A stretch of DNA of 64,000 bases. Source: Salinisphaera sp002433465. GTDB taxonomy: Bacteria > Pseudomonadota > Gammaproteobacteria > Nevskiales > Salinisphaeraceae. Within the stretch, counting starts at the first letter, position 1. Each line of letters starts with the position of its first letter. A program made the position numbers and the translations under genes. The stretch covers positions 1-64,000 of the forward strand of contig NZ_APNL01000002.1 of assembly GCF_040361435.1 (NCBI RefSeq), written 5' to 3'. Positions 1 to 8,265 of this stretch are shown piece after piece. The notes beneath the pieces were generated by a model, which saw only the letters and a list, made by a program, of their open reading frames with translations, was not told where the DNA came from and searched no databases.

Positions 1-41
1 AACCTACTGAAAGATCACACCTAGGCCCGTCGCACCGACGC

Positions 42-2561
42 TTACTCGGCGGCGTTGCTCGTCTCCACCGAGGAGGCGCTGCCATCGCTGCCGTCGTCGA
101 GTTGCGGCAACGAGGTGAGATGAGCCAGCGACTGGCGCAGGTCAGCGCCCAGCAGCTGCAGCGCATGCTCGGCGACGTCGCGTAACGCCGGGTCGATCTC
201 GAGCTGGCTTCCCCGCGGATGAAGCAGGCCCACGCGCACCAGCGTTTGCAGATGATTGCGAAACAGCCGCGAATCGAAAAATTCCGGGCTGTTGCGCCCG
301 GTCAGTATCGCCATGCGCTCGGCCATGAGCTGGCACTGACGCTCGAAGCGGCCGCGCTCGACGTGGCCCGATTCGCGGTTGTGGCTGAGCAGCATCACCG
401 TCATGGCATAACGTTCGAGTGATTCGCGCATGATCCGCGCCAGGCTCATCAGGGCCGCGAATTCACGCGTGCCCGCCTGTGGACGCTGCAGCCGGTCTTG
501 TCCATCGCTGCTCAGCAGGCCGCACGCCAGCAGCCCGTCGATCGACTCGTTCAAGGCGAACCGGGCCTGGTCGGCCGGCCAGCGCAGAAACAGCTCCGAG
601 GCGAGCAGCGGATAGAGTTCGACGGCGCCGTCGAGCACCCGCTGTCGTTCGCAGGATTCGACATGAGCAAAGAAGTTGGCCACCAGCGACGGCAGCGCGA
701 ACAGGTGCATGACGTTATTGCGGATATAGGTCAGCAGAACCGCCTGACGCGACTCCACGGTCAGCACGTCGCCCCAGGCATGCGGCACCCGAACCAGACG
801 CATCATCGGTTCGGCTTCGGCCAGCAGCTCGCGCCCATCCGTGAGCTCGGGGGCCGTGGCGTCGCGTGAGTAGGGGCAGCGCCGCGCCAGTTCGGCGAGC
901 AGTGCCAGGGTGCCCACCATTTCGTCTTCGGCGACGGCCTTCTGCGGGCTACCCAGCAGCACCAGCGAGGCCAGGCCGGTCGCATTGAGCGTGGCGGTCG
1001 CGTTGATGCTCTCCATCACCTGCTCGGCGAGCCCGGCGACGAAGTCCTGCAGCCAGTCAGGACGCGCGTCCATATCCAGGCCGGGCATGCGCTCACGCCA
1101 GTCCGGCAGATGCGTATCGGCATAGGCCTGCAGGTCGATCGGCTCGCCGAAAGACACGAACACGCGTCCGTACTTGCGCTTCAAGACCTGGGTCGAGCCG
1201 CGCACCAGATCACCCATCGACTCGCCTTTCTTGACCCGCGTGCCCCGCAATTCGTCGAAGTACTTGTTGACCTCCATGACCCGGTCGTAGCCGATATAAA
1301 CCGGCACGATCGCTGCCGGCGCGCCCTTGCCGCCCAGAGCACTGGTGACCGCCATCGACAGCATGCCGGTCTTGGGCGACAACAGCCGCCCGGTCCGGCT
1401 GCGCCCGCCTTCGGGGTAGAACTTCATCGGCTGACCGCGCTGGATGAGCGCATCCACATAGGCACGAAATACCGCCGTATAGAGTCGGTCGCCCTTGAAG
1501 CTGCGGCGCAGATAGAACGCCCCGCAGCGGCGTAACAGGGCGCCGACCGGCCAGAAGTTGAGGTTCACGCCGGCCGCGATCTGCGGCAGGGCCAGGCCTT
1601 CCTTGTAGAGAATGTAGGAGACCAGCAGATAATCCATATGACTGCGGTGCGAGGGCAGATAGATCACCTCGCGCCGGTCATGGGTGGTCGCACGCAGACG
1701 CGCGAGATGACGCACGTCCACGCCGTCATAGATACGGTGCCACAGCCAGGTCAGCACCCGCAGCATGAAGCCGATGGCGATATTCGAATAGTCCGCGGCG
1801 ATTTCGTTGGCATAGTCGCGCGCCCGGGCACGGGCTGCGTCCGTGCTCATCTTTTCGCGACGGGCCGAATCCTCGATGGCCTGTTGTACGTCGGCGTCGG
1901 CGAGCAGGGAATTGATCAGCTGGCTGCGGCGCGACAGTGCCGGGCCGAGCGTAGCCGCGCGCTGGCGCCGGAAATGAATGCGCAGCACGCGTACGAGCTT
2001 GCGCACCATCAGATCGGGCGCGGCGGATTCGGCTTCGTCGACAAATTCCCGGTAATCGAGGGGCTGCCCGAAATGCACCAGCGTGTTGTGGCCGTTCGCG
2101 AGCACGATCAGCAGCTTGCGCAGCCGTCCGGTGCGCTCGCTGTCGGCGAACAGAATACGAAACAGCGATGTTTCCTTGACCGGGTTACGCCCCCAGAACA
2201 CGGAAACCGGCACGAGCTGTACGTCGTAGCTGTGGTCGTGGAGCCCGCGCGAAACGATACGATGCAGGTCCGAGCGTTCGCCGCGGCGGCCGGCCGGCAG
2301 GGCCACCACCATCGAACGCTGCGTGCTCGGCATGCCGTGGGTCGCCAAATAAGGCCGGGGCAGGCCCCGCTCGGCGCATACGGCCTCGAGCGCCAGCCAG
2401 TCCATGACGCTGGCTACCGGCAGGACATAGCAAACCGGCTTGTCTCGATCGAGTGCGAGCTCGGACAGATCCGAGGGCGAGGCATGGGTATTGATCCAGG
2501 CGCGAACCGGCCAGCGCAGCAACGGCGTGAACAGCGACAGTATTCGCAGCAACCAGGCCAT
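42..2561 (-). CDS. plsB: Glycerol-3-phosphate 1-O-acyltransferase PlsB
   Basis: This enzyme puts the first acyl chain on sn-glycerol-3-phosphate at the inner membrane, using acyl-CoA or acyl-ACP. At 839 residues it is close to the E. coli enzyme (about 807). The acyltransferase blocks are in order in the middle of the protein: HRSHMD (HX4D catalytic block), GAFYLRRSF, FPEGGRSRTG (block III) and VPVYIGYD (block IV). The ATG lies directly after the stop codon of the kinase-like gene with no spacer, so it is probably translationally coupled as the last gene of a five-gene lipid operon read from about 5.97 kb. Identification is very secure. Confidence 0.97.
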   Translation of the reverse strand: MAWLLRILSLFTPLLRWPVRAWINTHASPSDLSELALDRDKPVCYVLPVASVMDWLALEAVCAERGLPRPYLATHGMPSTQRSMVVALPAGRRGERSDLHRIVSRGLHDHSYDVQLVPVSVFWGRNPVKETSLFRILFADSERTGRLRKLLIVLANGHNTLVHFGQPLDYREFVDEAESAAPDLMVRKLVRVLRIHFRRQRAATLGPALSRRSQLINSLLADADVQQAIEDSARREKMSTDAARARARDYANEIAADYSNIAIGFMLRVLTWLWHRIYDGVDVRHLARLRATTHDRREVIYLPSHRSHMDYLLVSYILYKEGLALPQIAAGVNLNFWPVGALLRRCGAFYLRRSFKGDRLYTAVFRAYVDALIQRGQPMKFYPEGGRSRTGRLLSPKTGMLSMAVTSALGGKGAPAAIVPVYIGYDRVMEVNKYFDELRGTRVKKGESMGDLVRGSTQVLKRKYGRVFVSFGEPIDLQAYADTHLPDWRERMPGLDMDARPDWLQDFVAGLAEQVMESINATATLNATGLASLVLLGSPQKAVAEDEMVGTLALLAELARRCPYSRDATAPELTDGRELLAEAEPMMRLVRVPHAWGDVLTVESRQAVLLTYIRNNVMHLFALPSLVANFFAHVESCERQRVLDGAVELYPLLASELFLRWPADQARFALNESIDGLLACGLLSSDGQDRLQRPQAGTREFAALMSLARIMRESLERYAMTVMLLSHNRESGHVERGRFERQCQLMAERMAILTGRNSPEFFDSRLFRNHLQTLVRVGLLHPRGSQLEIDPALRDVAEHALQLLGADLRQSLAHLTSLPQLDDGSDGSASSVETSNAAE

Positions 2562-3257
2562 TCAGGAACCCACGAAATAACGCACGATCGTGCGGGTGCG
2601 CTCGCCGATGCCCCGCGCGATACGTTCGATCGGGCCGCGTTCTTCGAGCAGGGCACGATCCTCGGCGCTTGCCAGCTGCGGAGCAAAACGCACCCGCAGT
2701 TTCGCCAGCGCGCTTTCGTCGGCGCCCACGAACTGGCGAAACAGCCAGTTCCACGGCAGATTCCAGGCGCGGCCCCGACACACCCGGGCGACAAAGTCCA
2801 CGATATAGGGCTGGCCGCCCTCGTCGACGAGCATGTTGCTGGGGGCGCGCAGATCGCAGTGGGCGACGCCGCGGGCATGCATCTGCTCGACCAGCTCGTC
2901 GAGCCGGCGATAGGCCGCCTCGGCCGGTTTGGCCTGGGGCCAGGGCGTGGCCGGCAGATACTCGATAAGCACGCCGCGGGCATCCAGCTGGCGATAGAGC
3001 CGGGGCACGCCCACGATGCCCTCGAGCCGGCGCAGGGCACTGGCTTCACGCCAGATCAGCACCGGCGCGATCAGCCGGCCGAACCAGCCCGGCGTGCGCG
3101 CATAGTCCTTGAGCACCGCGCACGCGTCGCCGTACACCACCAGCGCGACCTCCGGCTCGGTCTGCCCGCCGCTTTTGTAATAGCGGGTGGCATGCGCGTG
3201 CAGCTGGGCCCGGCCGAGGCTCTCGAGCACCTGCAGATCCGTCGACTGTACCGCCAT
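2562..3257 (-). CDS. Kdo/WaaP- or RIO-type kinase-like protein
   Basis: A small protein-kinase-fold enzyme of about 231 residues. Visible motifs are a lysine in AVLKDY (candidate ATP-binding Lys), HCDLRAPSNML (HxD catalytic loop with the following Asn) and IVDF in the position of DFG. This pattern fits the Kdo kinase/WaaP/RIO superfamily, whose substrates include lipid A-core sugars and proteins; the substrate here is unknown. The chosen ATG is 11 nt past the mlaA stop; an ATG at 3299 with AGG just upstream would add 14 residues overlapping mlaA. It sits between mlaA and plsB, suggesting an envelope-lipid role (inference). Confidence 0.7.
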   Translation of the reverse strand: MAVQSTDLQVLESLGRAQLHAHATRYYKSGGQTEPEVALVVYGDACAVLKDYARTPGWFGRLIAPVLIWREASALRRLEGIVGVPRLYRQLDARGVLIEYLPATPWPQAKPAEAAYRRLDELVEQMHARGVAHCDLRAPSNMLVDEGGQPYIVDFVARVCRGRAWNLPWNWLFRQFVGADESALAKLRVRFAPQLASAEDRALLEERGPIERIARGIGERTRTIVRYFVGS

Positions 3258-3267
3258 CGGCAGCGCG

Positions 3268-4020
3268 TCAGCCGGCGTCTTCGTCGTCCGCGCCTTCATC
3301 CTGATACAGCCGTTCCGGCGGCACATCACCGTCGTAGACCGCTTTCAGGCGGTTTTCAAGATAGTAGCCGCGCATGAAGGCATAGGGGTCGAACTGCTGG
3401 TTAAGCGTTTCCTCGAAACCGAGCAGCCCGGCCCGGAAATTGATGATCTCGAGTGCGCGCAGGCTCCAGACGACGTAGTCGTAGTCCTCGTCCACATAGT
3501 TGAACGGATGAACGAACTGATCGCCGATACGGCCGGTCAGATCGCGCCCGCTGCTCGGGCCGAAAAACGGCAGCACCAGATACGGGCCCTGACCGAGCCC
3601 CCAGTAGCCCAGCGTCTGACCGAAATCCTCGTCGATTTCTGCCACACCCACGGCACTGGCCACGTCGAACAGACCCCCCACGCCGGCGGTGGTATTGATC
3701 ATGAAGCGACCGAGCGAGGTGTTGAACGACCCCCATTTGAGCTGCAGGGCGCTATTGGCGATATTGACCGGCTCGCGGGCGTTGTCGAAGAAGTTGCCGA
3801 CGCTGGTCTGCACACGGTCCGGGGTGATCTTGTCGTAGCCCCGCGCCACCGGCTGCAGCACATAGCGGTCTGCGGTGTCGTTGAACTTGTAGACGGCGCG
3901 GTTGACCGGCTCGATCGGATCCCAGGGGTCGGACGGCGGGCTGTGTACACAGCCGCCCAGGGCGATCAGACAGAGCATTCCGGACAGAAACGGCAGCCGT
4001 TGCGACAGACGTGTGGTCAT
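3268..4020 (-). CDS. mlaA: MlaA (VacJ) outer-membrane lipoprotein
   Basis: MlaA sits in the outer membrane, usually with porins, and removes mislocalised phospholipids from the outer leaflet, passing them to MlaC. The 250-residue protein begins with a lipoprotein signal ending in lipobox LGGC (Cys24). The family hallmark DPWDPIEPVNRAVYKFN follows, then FFDNAREPVN, GRFMINTT, DFGQTLGYWG and GPYLVLPFFGPS. The start was placed at the ATG giving the clean lipoprotein signal, with GAGG upstream. In many bacteria vacJ is separate from plsB; here both share an operon. No mlaBCDEF genes are visible. Confidence 0.95.
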   Translation of the reverse strand: MTTRLSQRLPFLSGMLCLIALGGCVHSPPSDPWDPIEPVNRAVYKFNDTADRYVLQPVARGYDKITPDRVQTSVGNFFDNAREPVNIANSALQLKWGSFNTSLGRFMINTTAGVGGLFDVASAVGVAEIDEDFGQTLGYWGLGQGPYLVLPFFGPSSGRDLTGRIGDQFVHPFNYVDEDYDYVVWSLRALEIINFRAGLLGFEETLNQQFDPYAFMRGYYLENRLKAVYDGDVPPERLYQDEGADDEDAG

Positions 4021-4052
4021 TTGATACCTCGAAAGCAGATGCGTCGGCTGGC

Positions 4053-5150
4053 TTATTTGTGGGCTCGATAATGGCCCAGAAGATTCGCCAGCGAATGTTG
4101 CGGGGTGAAATCGAACGTACGCGCAAACAGCCCGCCGTCGATGATCACCGCGTATTTGAAGAAATCGATCAGATAATCCGGTGGCGCATAACGCCCCAGC
4201 GCCCGAACCGAGCGCCGCGCCAACGCCGGCGGCACGGAAGGCAGAAACAGCCGCCGACACCCGGCCAGCTGCAACGCATCCTGATACGCCACATAGTCGT
4301 CTGGCGCGACATTATATACGCCAGGGTGGTTACGCTCGAACGAGCGCATCACGGCTTCGGCCATGTCTTCGACATGGATGAACTGCATCAGCGGCGAAAA
4401 ACCGAACAGGCACGGCACCACGGGCTGTGCCAGCATTCGGCTGATCTCGTTGTTGATGCCGGGGCCCGCGATATTGCAGGGCCGCAGAATGGTGATATTG
4501 AGCTCGGGATTCTTGTAGAGATGAATATTGAACAGGTTTTCCAGCTCGACCGCGTCTACCACCTCCGGCATGAGGTTGGCCGCGCGCATGGGATATTCCT
4601 CGTCGATGAGCGACGGGTTGCGCGCATCTGCACCGTAGACATGGAACGTGGATAGCGCGACTACCTTCTCCACCCCGTATTTCAACGCCAGCCGCAGCAA
4701 CCGGGCCGTACCCACCACGTTCGCCGAATAGCGCCGATTGCGCGTCGACTGGGTAAAGCGAATCCGCCCCAGGTGGATGATTCCCATGAAGCCGTGCTCG
4801 CGAAACACGTCCTCGAAAGGCCACTGGTTGAAGTCGACCACGTAGTCGACGGTGTCCGGATAATCCGCCTGCAGGCCGCGAAACTCGACGCCGACCACGT
4901 CGTAGTTCTCCTTGAGCAGCGCGATCACGTGCTGGGCCAGCGCGCCGGCCGCGCCGGTGACCAGCACCTTGCCGCGGGTGCCGCTGCCAATACCCGAGGC
5001 CGCCTGCTTCGTTTTTGTCGGAGCTGAATCCGTCTGCCGGCGGGCCGGAGTCTTGCGCCTCGGCGCGGACTTGCGGGACGCCGCCTTTTCCGCGCCGCTG
5101 TCCTGTTGTTCGGATTCGGCCTCGGGCCGAGGCTCGTTCGACTGGCTCAT
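4053..5150 (-). CDS. NAD-dependent epimerase/dehydratase-like extended SDR protein
   Basis: A 365-residue Rossmann-fold protein. Residues 1–58 are a low-complexity Lys/Arg/Ser/Pro-rich extension, probably disordered. The nucleotide-binding motif is VLVTGAAGALAQHV (TGxxGxxA, residues 65–72), followed by IIHLGRIRF, STFHVYG and ILRPCNIAGPG, as in extended SDRs. The segment that normally carries catalytic YxxxK reads AVELENLF, with no Tyr or Lys there, so it may be non-catalytic or use a different residue. Its ATG overlaps the upstream stop as TGATG, indicating coupling to the acyltransferase; mlaA starts 32 nt downstream. The substrate is unknown. Confidence 0.8.
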   Translation of the reverse strand: MSQSNEPRPEAESEQQDSGAEKAASRKSAPRRKTPARRQTDSAPTKTKQAASGIGSGTRGKVLVTGAAGALAQHVIALLKENYDVVGVEFRGLQADYPDTVDYVVDFNQWPFEDVFREHGFMGIIHLGRIRFTQSTRNRRYSANVVGTARLLRLALKYGVEKVVALSTFHVYGADARNPSLIDEEYPMRAANLMPEVVDAVELENLFNIHLYKNPELNITILRPCNIAGPGINNEISRMLAQPVVPCLFGFSPLMQFIHVEDMAEAVMRSFERNHPGVYNVAPDDYVAYQDALQLAGCRRLFLPSVPPALARRSVRALGRYAPPDYLIDFFKYAVIIDGGLFARTFDFTPQHSLANLLGHYRAHK

Positions 5151-5968
5151 CAGAAAATACTCTTGCGCTGGGCAATGCCGGCATCGATGAGATCGCGGAT
5201 GGCATCCTTGACCTCCTCCACGCGCCATTCGACGTCGCGCTCGTTGCGCGCGTCGTTGGCGAAATGCATCGGTTTGCCGAAGTTCAGGAACACGCGCGCC
5301 GGCAGCGGTACCAGCGGGGCAAGCGGGAAATACGGCATGCCCAGCATCCGCGCAAGCGGCTTGACATTGACCAGCGACGGCATGGTTTCTTCGCAGCCGA
5401 CCACGCCGACCGGCACGATCGGCGTGTTGTGCTCCATGGCCAGATGCATGAAGCCGTGGCCGAAACGCTGCAGCTGGTAGCGTAGCCGATAGGGCTTGCC
5501 CGAGCCGCGAATGCCTTCCGGAAACACCACGATGGCTTCTTCGCGGTCGAGCATTTTCGCGCAGTTCTTGGGGTCGCCGATCACCCCGCCGACCGAGTTC
5601 ATCCAGTTGCCGAGAAACGGCACCGACGGAAACCAGCGCTCGATCATCGAGCGCGGCAGACGCGCGTTTTCCGACTTGTTGGCCACGGCGAAGCTCACCA
5701 TCACCCCGTCCATCGGCAGCTGACCGCTGTGATTGCCCACGATAAGGAGCCGACCCTGGCCCGGAATATGCTCGAGGCCCTGGGCCTGCACACGGAAATA
5801 GTTCTGGTACAGCCATCGGACCGCGGTGAACGTGATCTTGGCGGTATCGGGATTGAGCCCCCAGGGGTCGTACCCCTGGGTGCCGATATTGTGCTTGGGC
5901 AGCGCATCGACCAACCGATCGACATCGCGGCCTACCGTCCGCGGTTTGAGAAACTGGCGGGTGCGCAT
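5150..5968 (-). CDS. PlsC-like lysophospholipid acyltransferase family protein
   Basis: A 272-residue member of the LPLAT superfamily, expected to transfer an acyl chain to a lysophospholipid or related acceptor at the membrane. NHSGQLPMDG corresponds to the catalytic His/Asp block, with a longer His-to-Asp spacing than classical PlsC. FPEGIRGSGKPY is the FPEG acceptor-binding block, followed by PIVPVGVVG. A GAGGAG Shine-Dalgarno sits six bases before the chosen ATG; a GTG 15 nt further upstream is less likely. It is the first gene of the lipid operon. Its exact substrate cannot be read from sequence. Confidence 0.85.
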   Translation of the reverse strand: MRTRQFLKPRTVGRDVDRLVDALPKHNIGTQGYDPWGLNPDTAKITFTAVRWLYQNYFRVQAQGLEHIPGQGRLLIVGNHSGQLPMDGVMVSFAVANKSENARLPRSMIERWFPSVPFLGNWMNSVGGVIGDPKNCAKMLDREEAIVVFPEGIRGSGKPYRLRYQLQRFGHGFMHLAMEHNTPIVPVGVVGCEETMPSLVNVKPLARMLGMPYFPLAPLVPLPARVFLNFGKPMHFANDARNERDVEWRVEEVKDAIRDLIDAGIAQRKSIF

Positions 5969-6089
5969 GAGGACTCCTCGCACGAAGCGACGCGTTATAA
6001 ACGGCGCGCCTTTTGGTTTTACACTGGCGCCAATGCTTTGAGCTTAGCACGCAGATTGGCCGTGCCGAGCCTGTATCAGGCCTGCTTCG
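5969..6089. promoter_or_regulatory. Divergent promoter region, lipid operon / parB-like gene
   Basis: This 121-bp spacer separates two divergent genes. On the minus strand TATAAC (plus 5994–5999) is a good -10 about 26 bases before the acyltransferase ATG; its -35 is weak. A candidate plus-strand -35 TTTACA lies near 6018. The palindrome GGCGCGCC lies between them. No recognised operator. Confidence 0.4.
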
Positions 6090-6914
6090 ATGACCGATTC
6101 CGTACCCGCCGCCGAGGCCGACGCCCGCCGTGTCGTGCCCATTAGCATTGAACTGATCCGCCCGGGCCCCAGCCAGGCACGAACCCTGTTCGAAAACGAC
6201 AGTATCGAGGAACTGGCCGCCTCGATTGCGACCTCCGGGGTGATTCAACCGGTGGTGGTGCGTGGCGACCACGCCACGGGCTATCGGCTGCTGGCCGGCG
6301 AGCGCCGCTGGCGTGCGGCCCAGCGCGCCGGGCTGAGCGAGCTACCCGCGATCGTACGCAACGATCTCGACGCCGCCCAGGCCGCGGTACTGGGGCTGAT
6401 CGAGAATCTGCAGCGCGAGTCGCTGGGGGTCATGGATACCGCCCATGGCCTGGGCCGGCTGTGCGAAGACCATGGCCTGACCCACGACGCCGTTGCCCGG
6501 CGTATCGGCAAATCCCGTGTCTATGTGACCAACTATCTGCGCCTGCGACAGCTGGCCGCGCCGGTACAACGGCATCTGGATGCGGGCGAGCTCAATCTCG
6601 GCCATGCCAAGATACTGGCCGGCCTGGGCGAAACAACACAGATTGCACTGGCGCGCGAGGCCGCCAAAAAGCGAATGAGCGTGCGCCAGCTCGAACAGGC
6701 GGCCCGGCGTTGCTCACAACCGGTAGCGCATGACGCCTCCACGACCGACGACAGCGCCATGGCCGAACTGGAAACACGGTTGGCCGAGCATGTGGGCAAT
6801 ACGGTCAGGATCGACTACGACGCCGAGCGTCGCCGCGGGGAGCTGCGTATCGCCTTCCACGATCTCGACGAATTCGACGGCCTGCTGGCGCGCCTGGGTT
6901 TTACCCCGGAGTGA
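6090..6914 (+). CDS. ParB/Spo0J-family DNA-binding protein (orphan, no parA adjacent)
   Basis: A 274-residue ParB-family protein. GERRWRA (residues 70–76) and ENLQRES (105–111) are the CTP-binding/ParB-Srx signatures. A helix-turn-helix follows at about 130–152 (LTHDAVARRIGKSRVYVTNYL), then GHAKILAGL. A C-terminal region of about 60 residues fits a dimerisation domain. ParB normally loads on parS as a CTP-gated clamp and works with ParA in chromosome segregation. No parA adjoins it and no parS-like palindrome was noticed nearby. It may be the chromosomal ParB displaced from its usual mnmG-rsmG-parA-parB cluster, or a paralogue with a nucleoid-occlusion or plasmid-derived role. Confidence 0.88.
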   Translation: MTDSVPAAEADARRVVPISIELIRPGPSQARTLFENDSIEELAASIATSGVIQPVVVRGDHATGYRLLAGERRWRAAQRAGLSELPAIVRNDLDAAQAAVLGLIENLQRESLGVMDTAHGLGRLCEDHGLTHDAVARRIGKSRVYVTNYLRLRQLAAPVQRHLDAGELNLGHAKILAGLGETTQIALAREAAKKRMSVRQLEQAARRCSQPVAHDASTTDDSAMAELETRLAEHVGNTVRIDYDAERRRGELRIAFHDLDEFDGLLARLGFTPE

Positions 6915-6942
6915 CGATTCGCCGCGACAAAGTCGAGACCTA

Positions 6943-7218
6943 GGGAAGCTCTGCATAACCTGTCACGGTCGCGCCGGCGTGCTTTGCGCGTGATTGACAA
7001 GGAAGTGAGAGCGTAGCGTGCTCGTTGCACGGTAGCGAACACTGACGCCGATCAAGCGCGCGCAAAGCCCCGGCCCTCAAGGGGTTCGGCCTCACAGACG
7101 CCGCGGCCGCGTTGCCAAGCTTGACCTGCCAATAAGACAGGCACTGCGCTTGGACGCCTTGCCGCACCGTCTGTGAGGACGCGAACGCGATCCGTGAGAG
7201 GTTTATGCAGAGCTTCCC
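6943..7218. mobile_element. Non-autonomous inverted-repeat element (MITE-like), copy 1
   Basis: A 276-bp element with terminal inverted repeats. The left end reads GGGAAGCTCTGCATAA, and the last 16 bases are its exact reverse complement; imperfect complementarity continues for about 20 more bases. The dinucleotide TA flanks both ends (6941–6942 and 7219–7220), as expected for a TA target duplication (IS630/Tc1- or some IS5-type elements). Inside is a second inverted pair, CCTCACAGACG (7090–7100) and CGTCTGTGAGG (7168–7178). No transposase is present. The right-hand TA lies in the TAG stop of the small membrane gene. A degenerate relative is at 12493–12657. Confidence 0.8.
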
Positions 7219-7400
7219 TAGCGCCGGGGTCCGCTGCTCGGGCCGCGCGTCTTCTTGACCGCGCCCATCAGCCCAAAGCCGATGATCACCGCCACGCCGA
7301 CGCCAATCCAGACCGGCGGCGCGCTCAGTGCGTAGGCACCGTAGGCCAGCGCGCCAGCGACGATGACGATACCAATCATGTAGATCGCAAAATTCGACAT
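7218..7400 (-). CDS. Small two-helix membrane protein
   Basis: A 60-residue protein with two hydrophobic segments (about residues 4–24 and 29–46) and a basic tail KKTRGPSSGPRR, predicted to sit in the inner membrane. No family is recognised. Its TAG stop codon is formed by the last C of the mobile element plus the flanking TA. The insertion may have trimmed or replaced the original C-terminus; the tail is lost or intact depending on the pre-insertion sequence. Upstream on the same strand is the cytochrome pair, 47 bp away. Confidence 0.55.
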   Translation of the reverse strand: MSNFAIYMIGIVIVAGALAYGAYALSAPPVWIGVGVAVIIGFGLMGAVKKTRGPSSGPRR

Positions 7401-7447
7401 CGACTATTCCCCAACAACGCGGCGCTTACGGCGCCCGCAATACGTTT

Positions 7448-7828
7448 CTACTCAGCCGTCGCCGTATGCAGCGGGCCGCTTTGTTTGCTGTAGTAGCGAG
7501 CCAGCGCCTTGATCTGCGCATCGCTCATGCCTTGAACCTGCCCGGCCATGATCGCGTTTTCACGATCGCCGTCGCGGTAGGCCTTGATCGTATGCACCAG
7601 ATAATCCTGGTGCTGACCGGCGATGACGGGGAAGTTCGGCGTCTGCGATACCCCGTTCTTGCCATGACAACTCGCACAGGTCTGGGTGGTCTGAGATACC
7701 CAGTCGTTGCCAGCCGGCTTGTCGTTGCCGTGATCTTCCTGGGCGGCGATCGAACCGGCAAAACCGCACAGCGCCAGACAGATCAAACCGCGTGAAACTG
7801 CATGTCTCATGTCGATACGCCCCGCCAT
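7448..7828 (-). CDS. Class I cytochrome c (c5/c553-like), periplasmic
   Basis: A 126-residue monohaem cytochrome c. A signal peptide ends near GSIAAQ, then CASCHG is the haem-binding CxxCH motif; the distal Met is probably in AIMAGQVQGMSD. It would carry electrons in the periplasm. The start is coupled to the upstream cytochrome through a TAATG overlap; an internal ATG at 7810 also gives a complete signal peptide. Residues after the haem (FPVIAGQHQDYLVHTIKAYRDG) closely parallel the neighbour (VPKIAGQHAAYIESALKSYRSG), so the two are tandem paralogues. Confidence 0.88.
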   Translation of the reverse strand: MAGRIDMRHAVSRGLICLALCGFAGSIAAQEDHGNDKPAGNDWVSQTTQTCASCHGKNGVSQTPNFPVIAGQHQDYLVHTIKAYRDGDRENAIMAGQVQGMSDAQIKALARYYSKQSGPLHTATAE

Positions 7829-8175
7829 TACGGTTTCTGCTGCGACAGATACGCCGCAATGTCCTTGATGTCCTGATCGCTCAGGCTCGACGCCTGGGCG
7901 TGCATGGTCGAATGCTTGCGTGCACCGCTGCGATACGACTTCAGCGCCGACTCGATATAAGCCGCATGCTGGCCGGCGATCTTGGGCACGTGGTAGGTCG
8001 GGTAGGCATTGTTGTAATCGGGAATGCCGTGGCAGCCGATACAGGTATAGAAACGATCCTTACCTGCTGCGGCATCGCCGGCCGCGTCACCGCCATCGGA
8101 CTGGGCGAACGCAGGGCCATACACGAAGGCGCAACAAACCAAGGCCGCCAGGGCCTTACGCCAACTTTGAATCAT
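7828..8175 (-). CDS. Class I cytochrome c, periplasmic
   Basis: A 115-residue monohaem cytochrome. The signal peptide ends at GPAFAQ, the haem motif is CIGCHG, and a candidate distal Met lies in HSTMHAQ. A GGGAGA Shine-Dalgarno precedes the ATG. It is first in a two-gene operon with the downstream cytochrome (TAATG overlap). Together they resemble the two halves of a dihaem cytochrome c4 encoded as separate proteins. No oxidase or reductase genes are next to them, so the electron partners are unknown. Confidence 0.88.
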   Translation of the reverse strand: MIQSWRKALAALVCCAFVYGPAFAQSDGGDAAGDAAAGKDRFYTCIGCHGIPDYNNAYPTYHVPKIAGQHAAYIESALKSYRSGARKHSTMHAQASSLSDQDIKDIAAYLSQQKP

Positions 8176-8265
8176 CGAAATCTCCCGAAAACAGCCTGCG
8201 CCATAGAGCGCGGCGCAGCGATATGCTCTTGTAAAACCGCGCGCGAGTCAATTCGCCGGCTACCG

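Noticed and set aside
1..41. Possible gene end at the window start
   Set aside because: The bases before plsB contain no supportable feature.
1638..3377. 579-codon plus-strand frame opposite plsB and the kinase gene
   Set aside because: Shadow of well-identified minus-strand genes, rich in His/Gln/Arg as expected for antisense of GC-rich codons.
5151..6272. N-terminal extension of the SDR reading frame through the acyltransferase gene
   Set aside because: The acyltransferase in another frame has FPEG and His/Asp motifs and a strong Shine-Dalgarno; the SDR starts at 5150.
7090..7178. Possible CRISPR or tRNA-like structure inside mobile element copy 1
   Set aside because: There is one inverted pair only, no direct repeats with spacers, and no cloverleaf.
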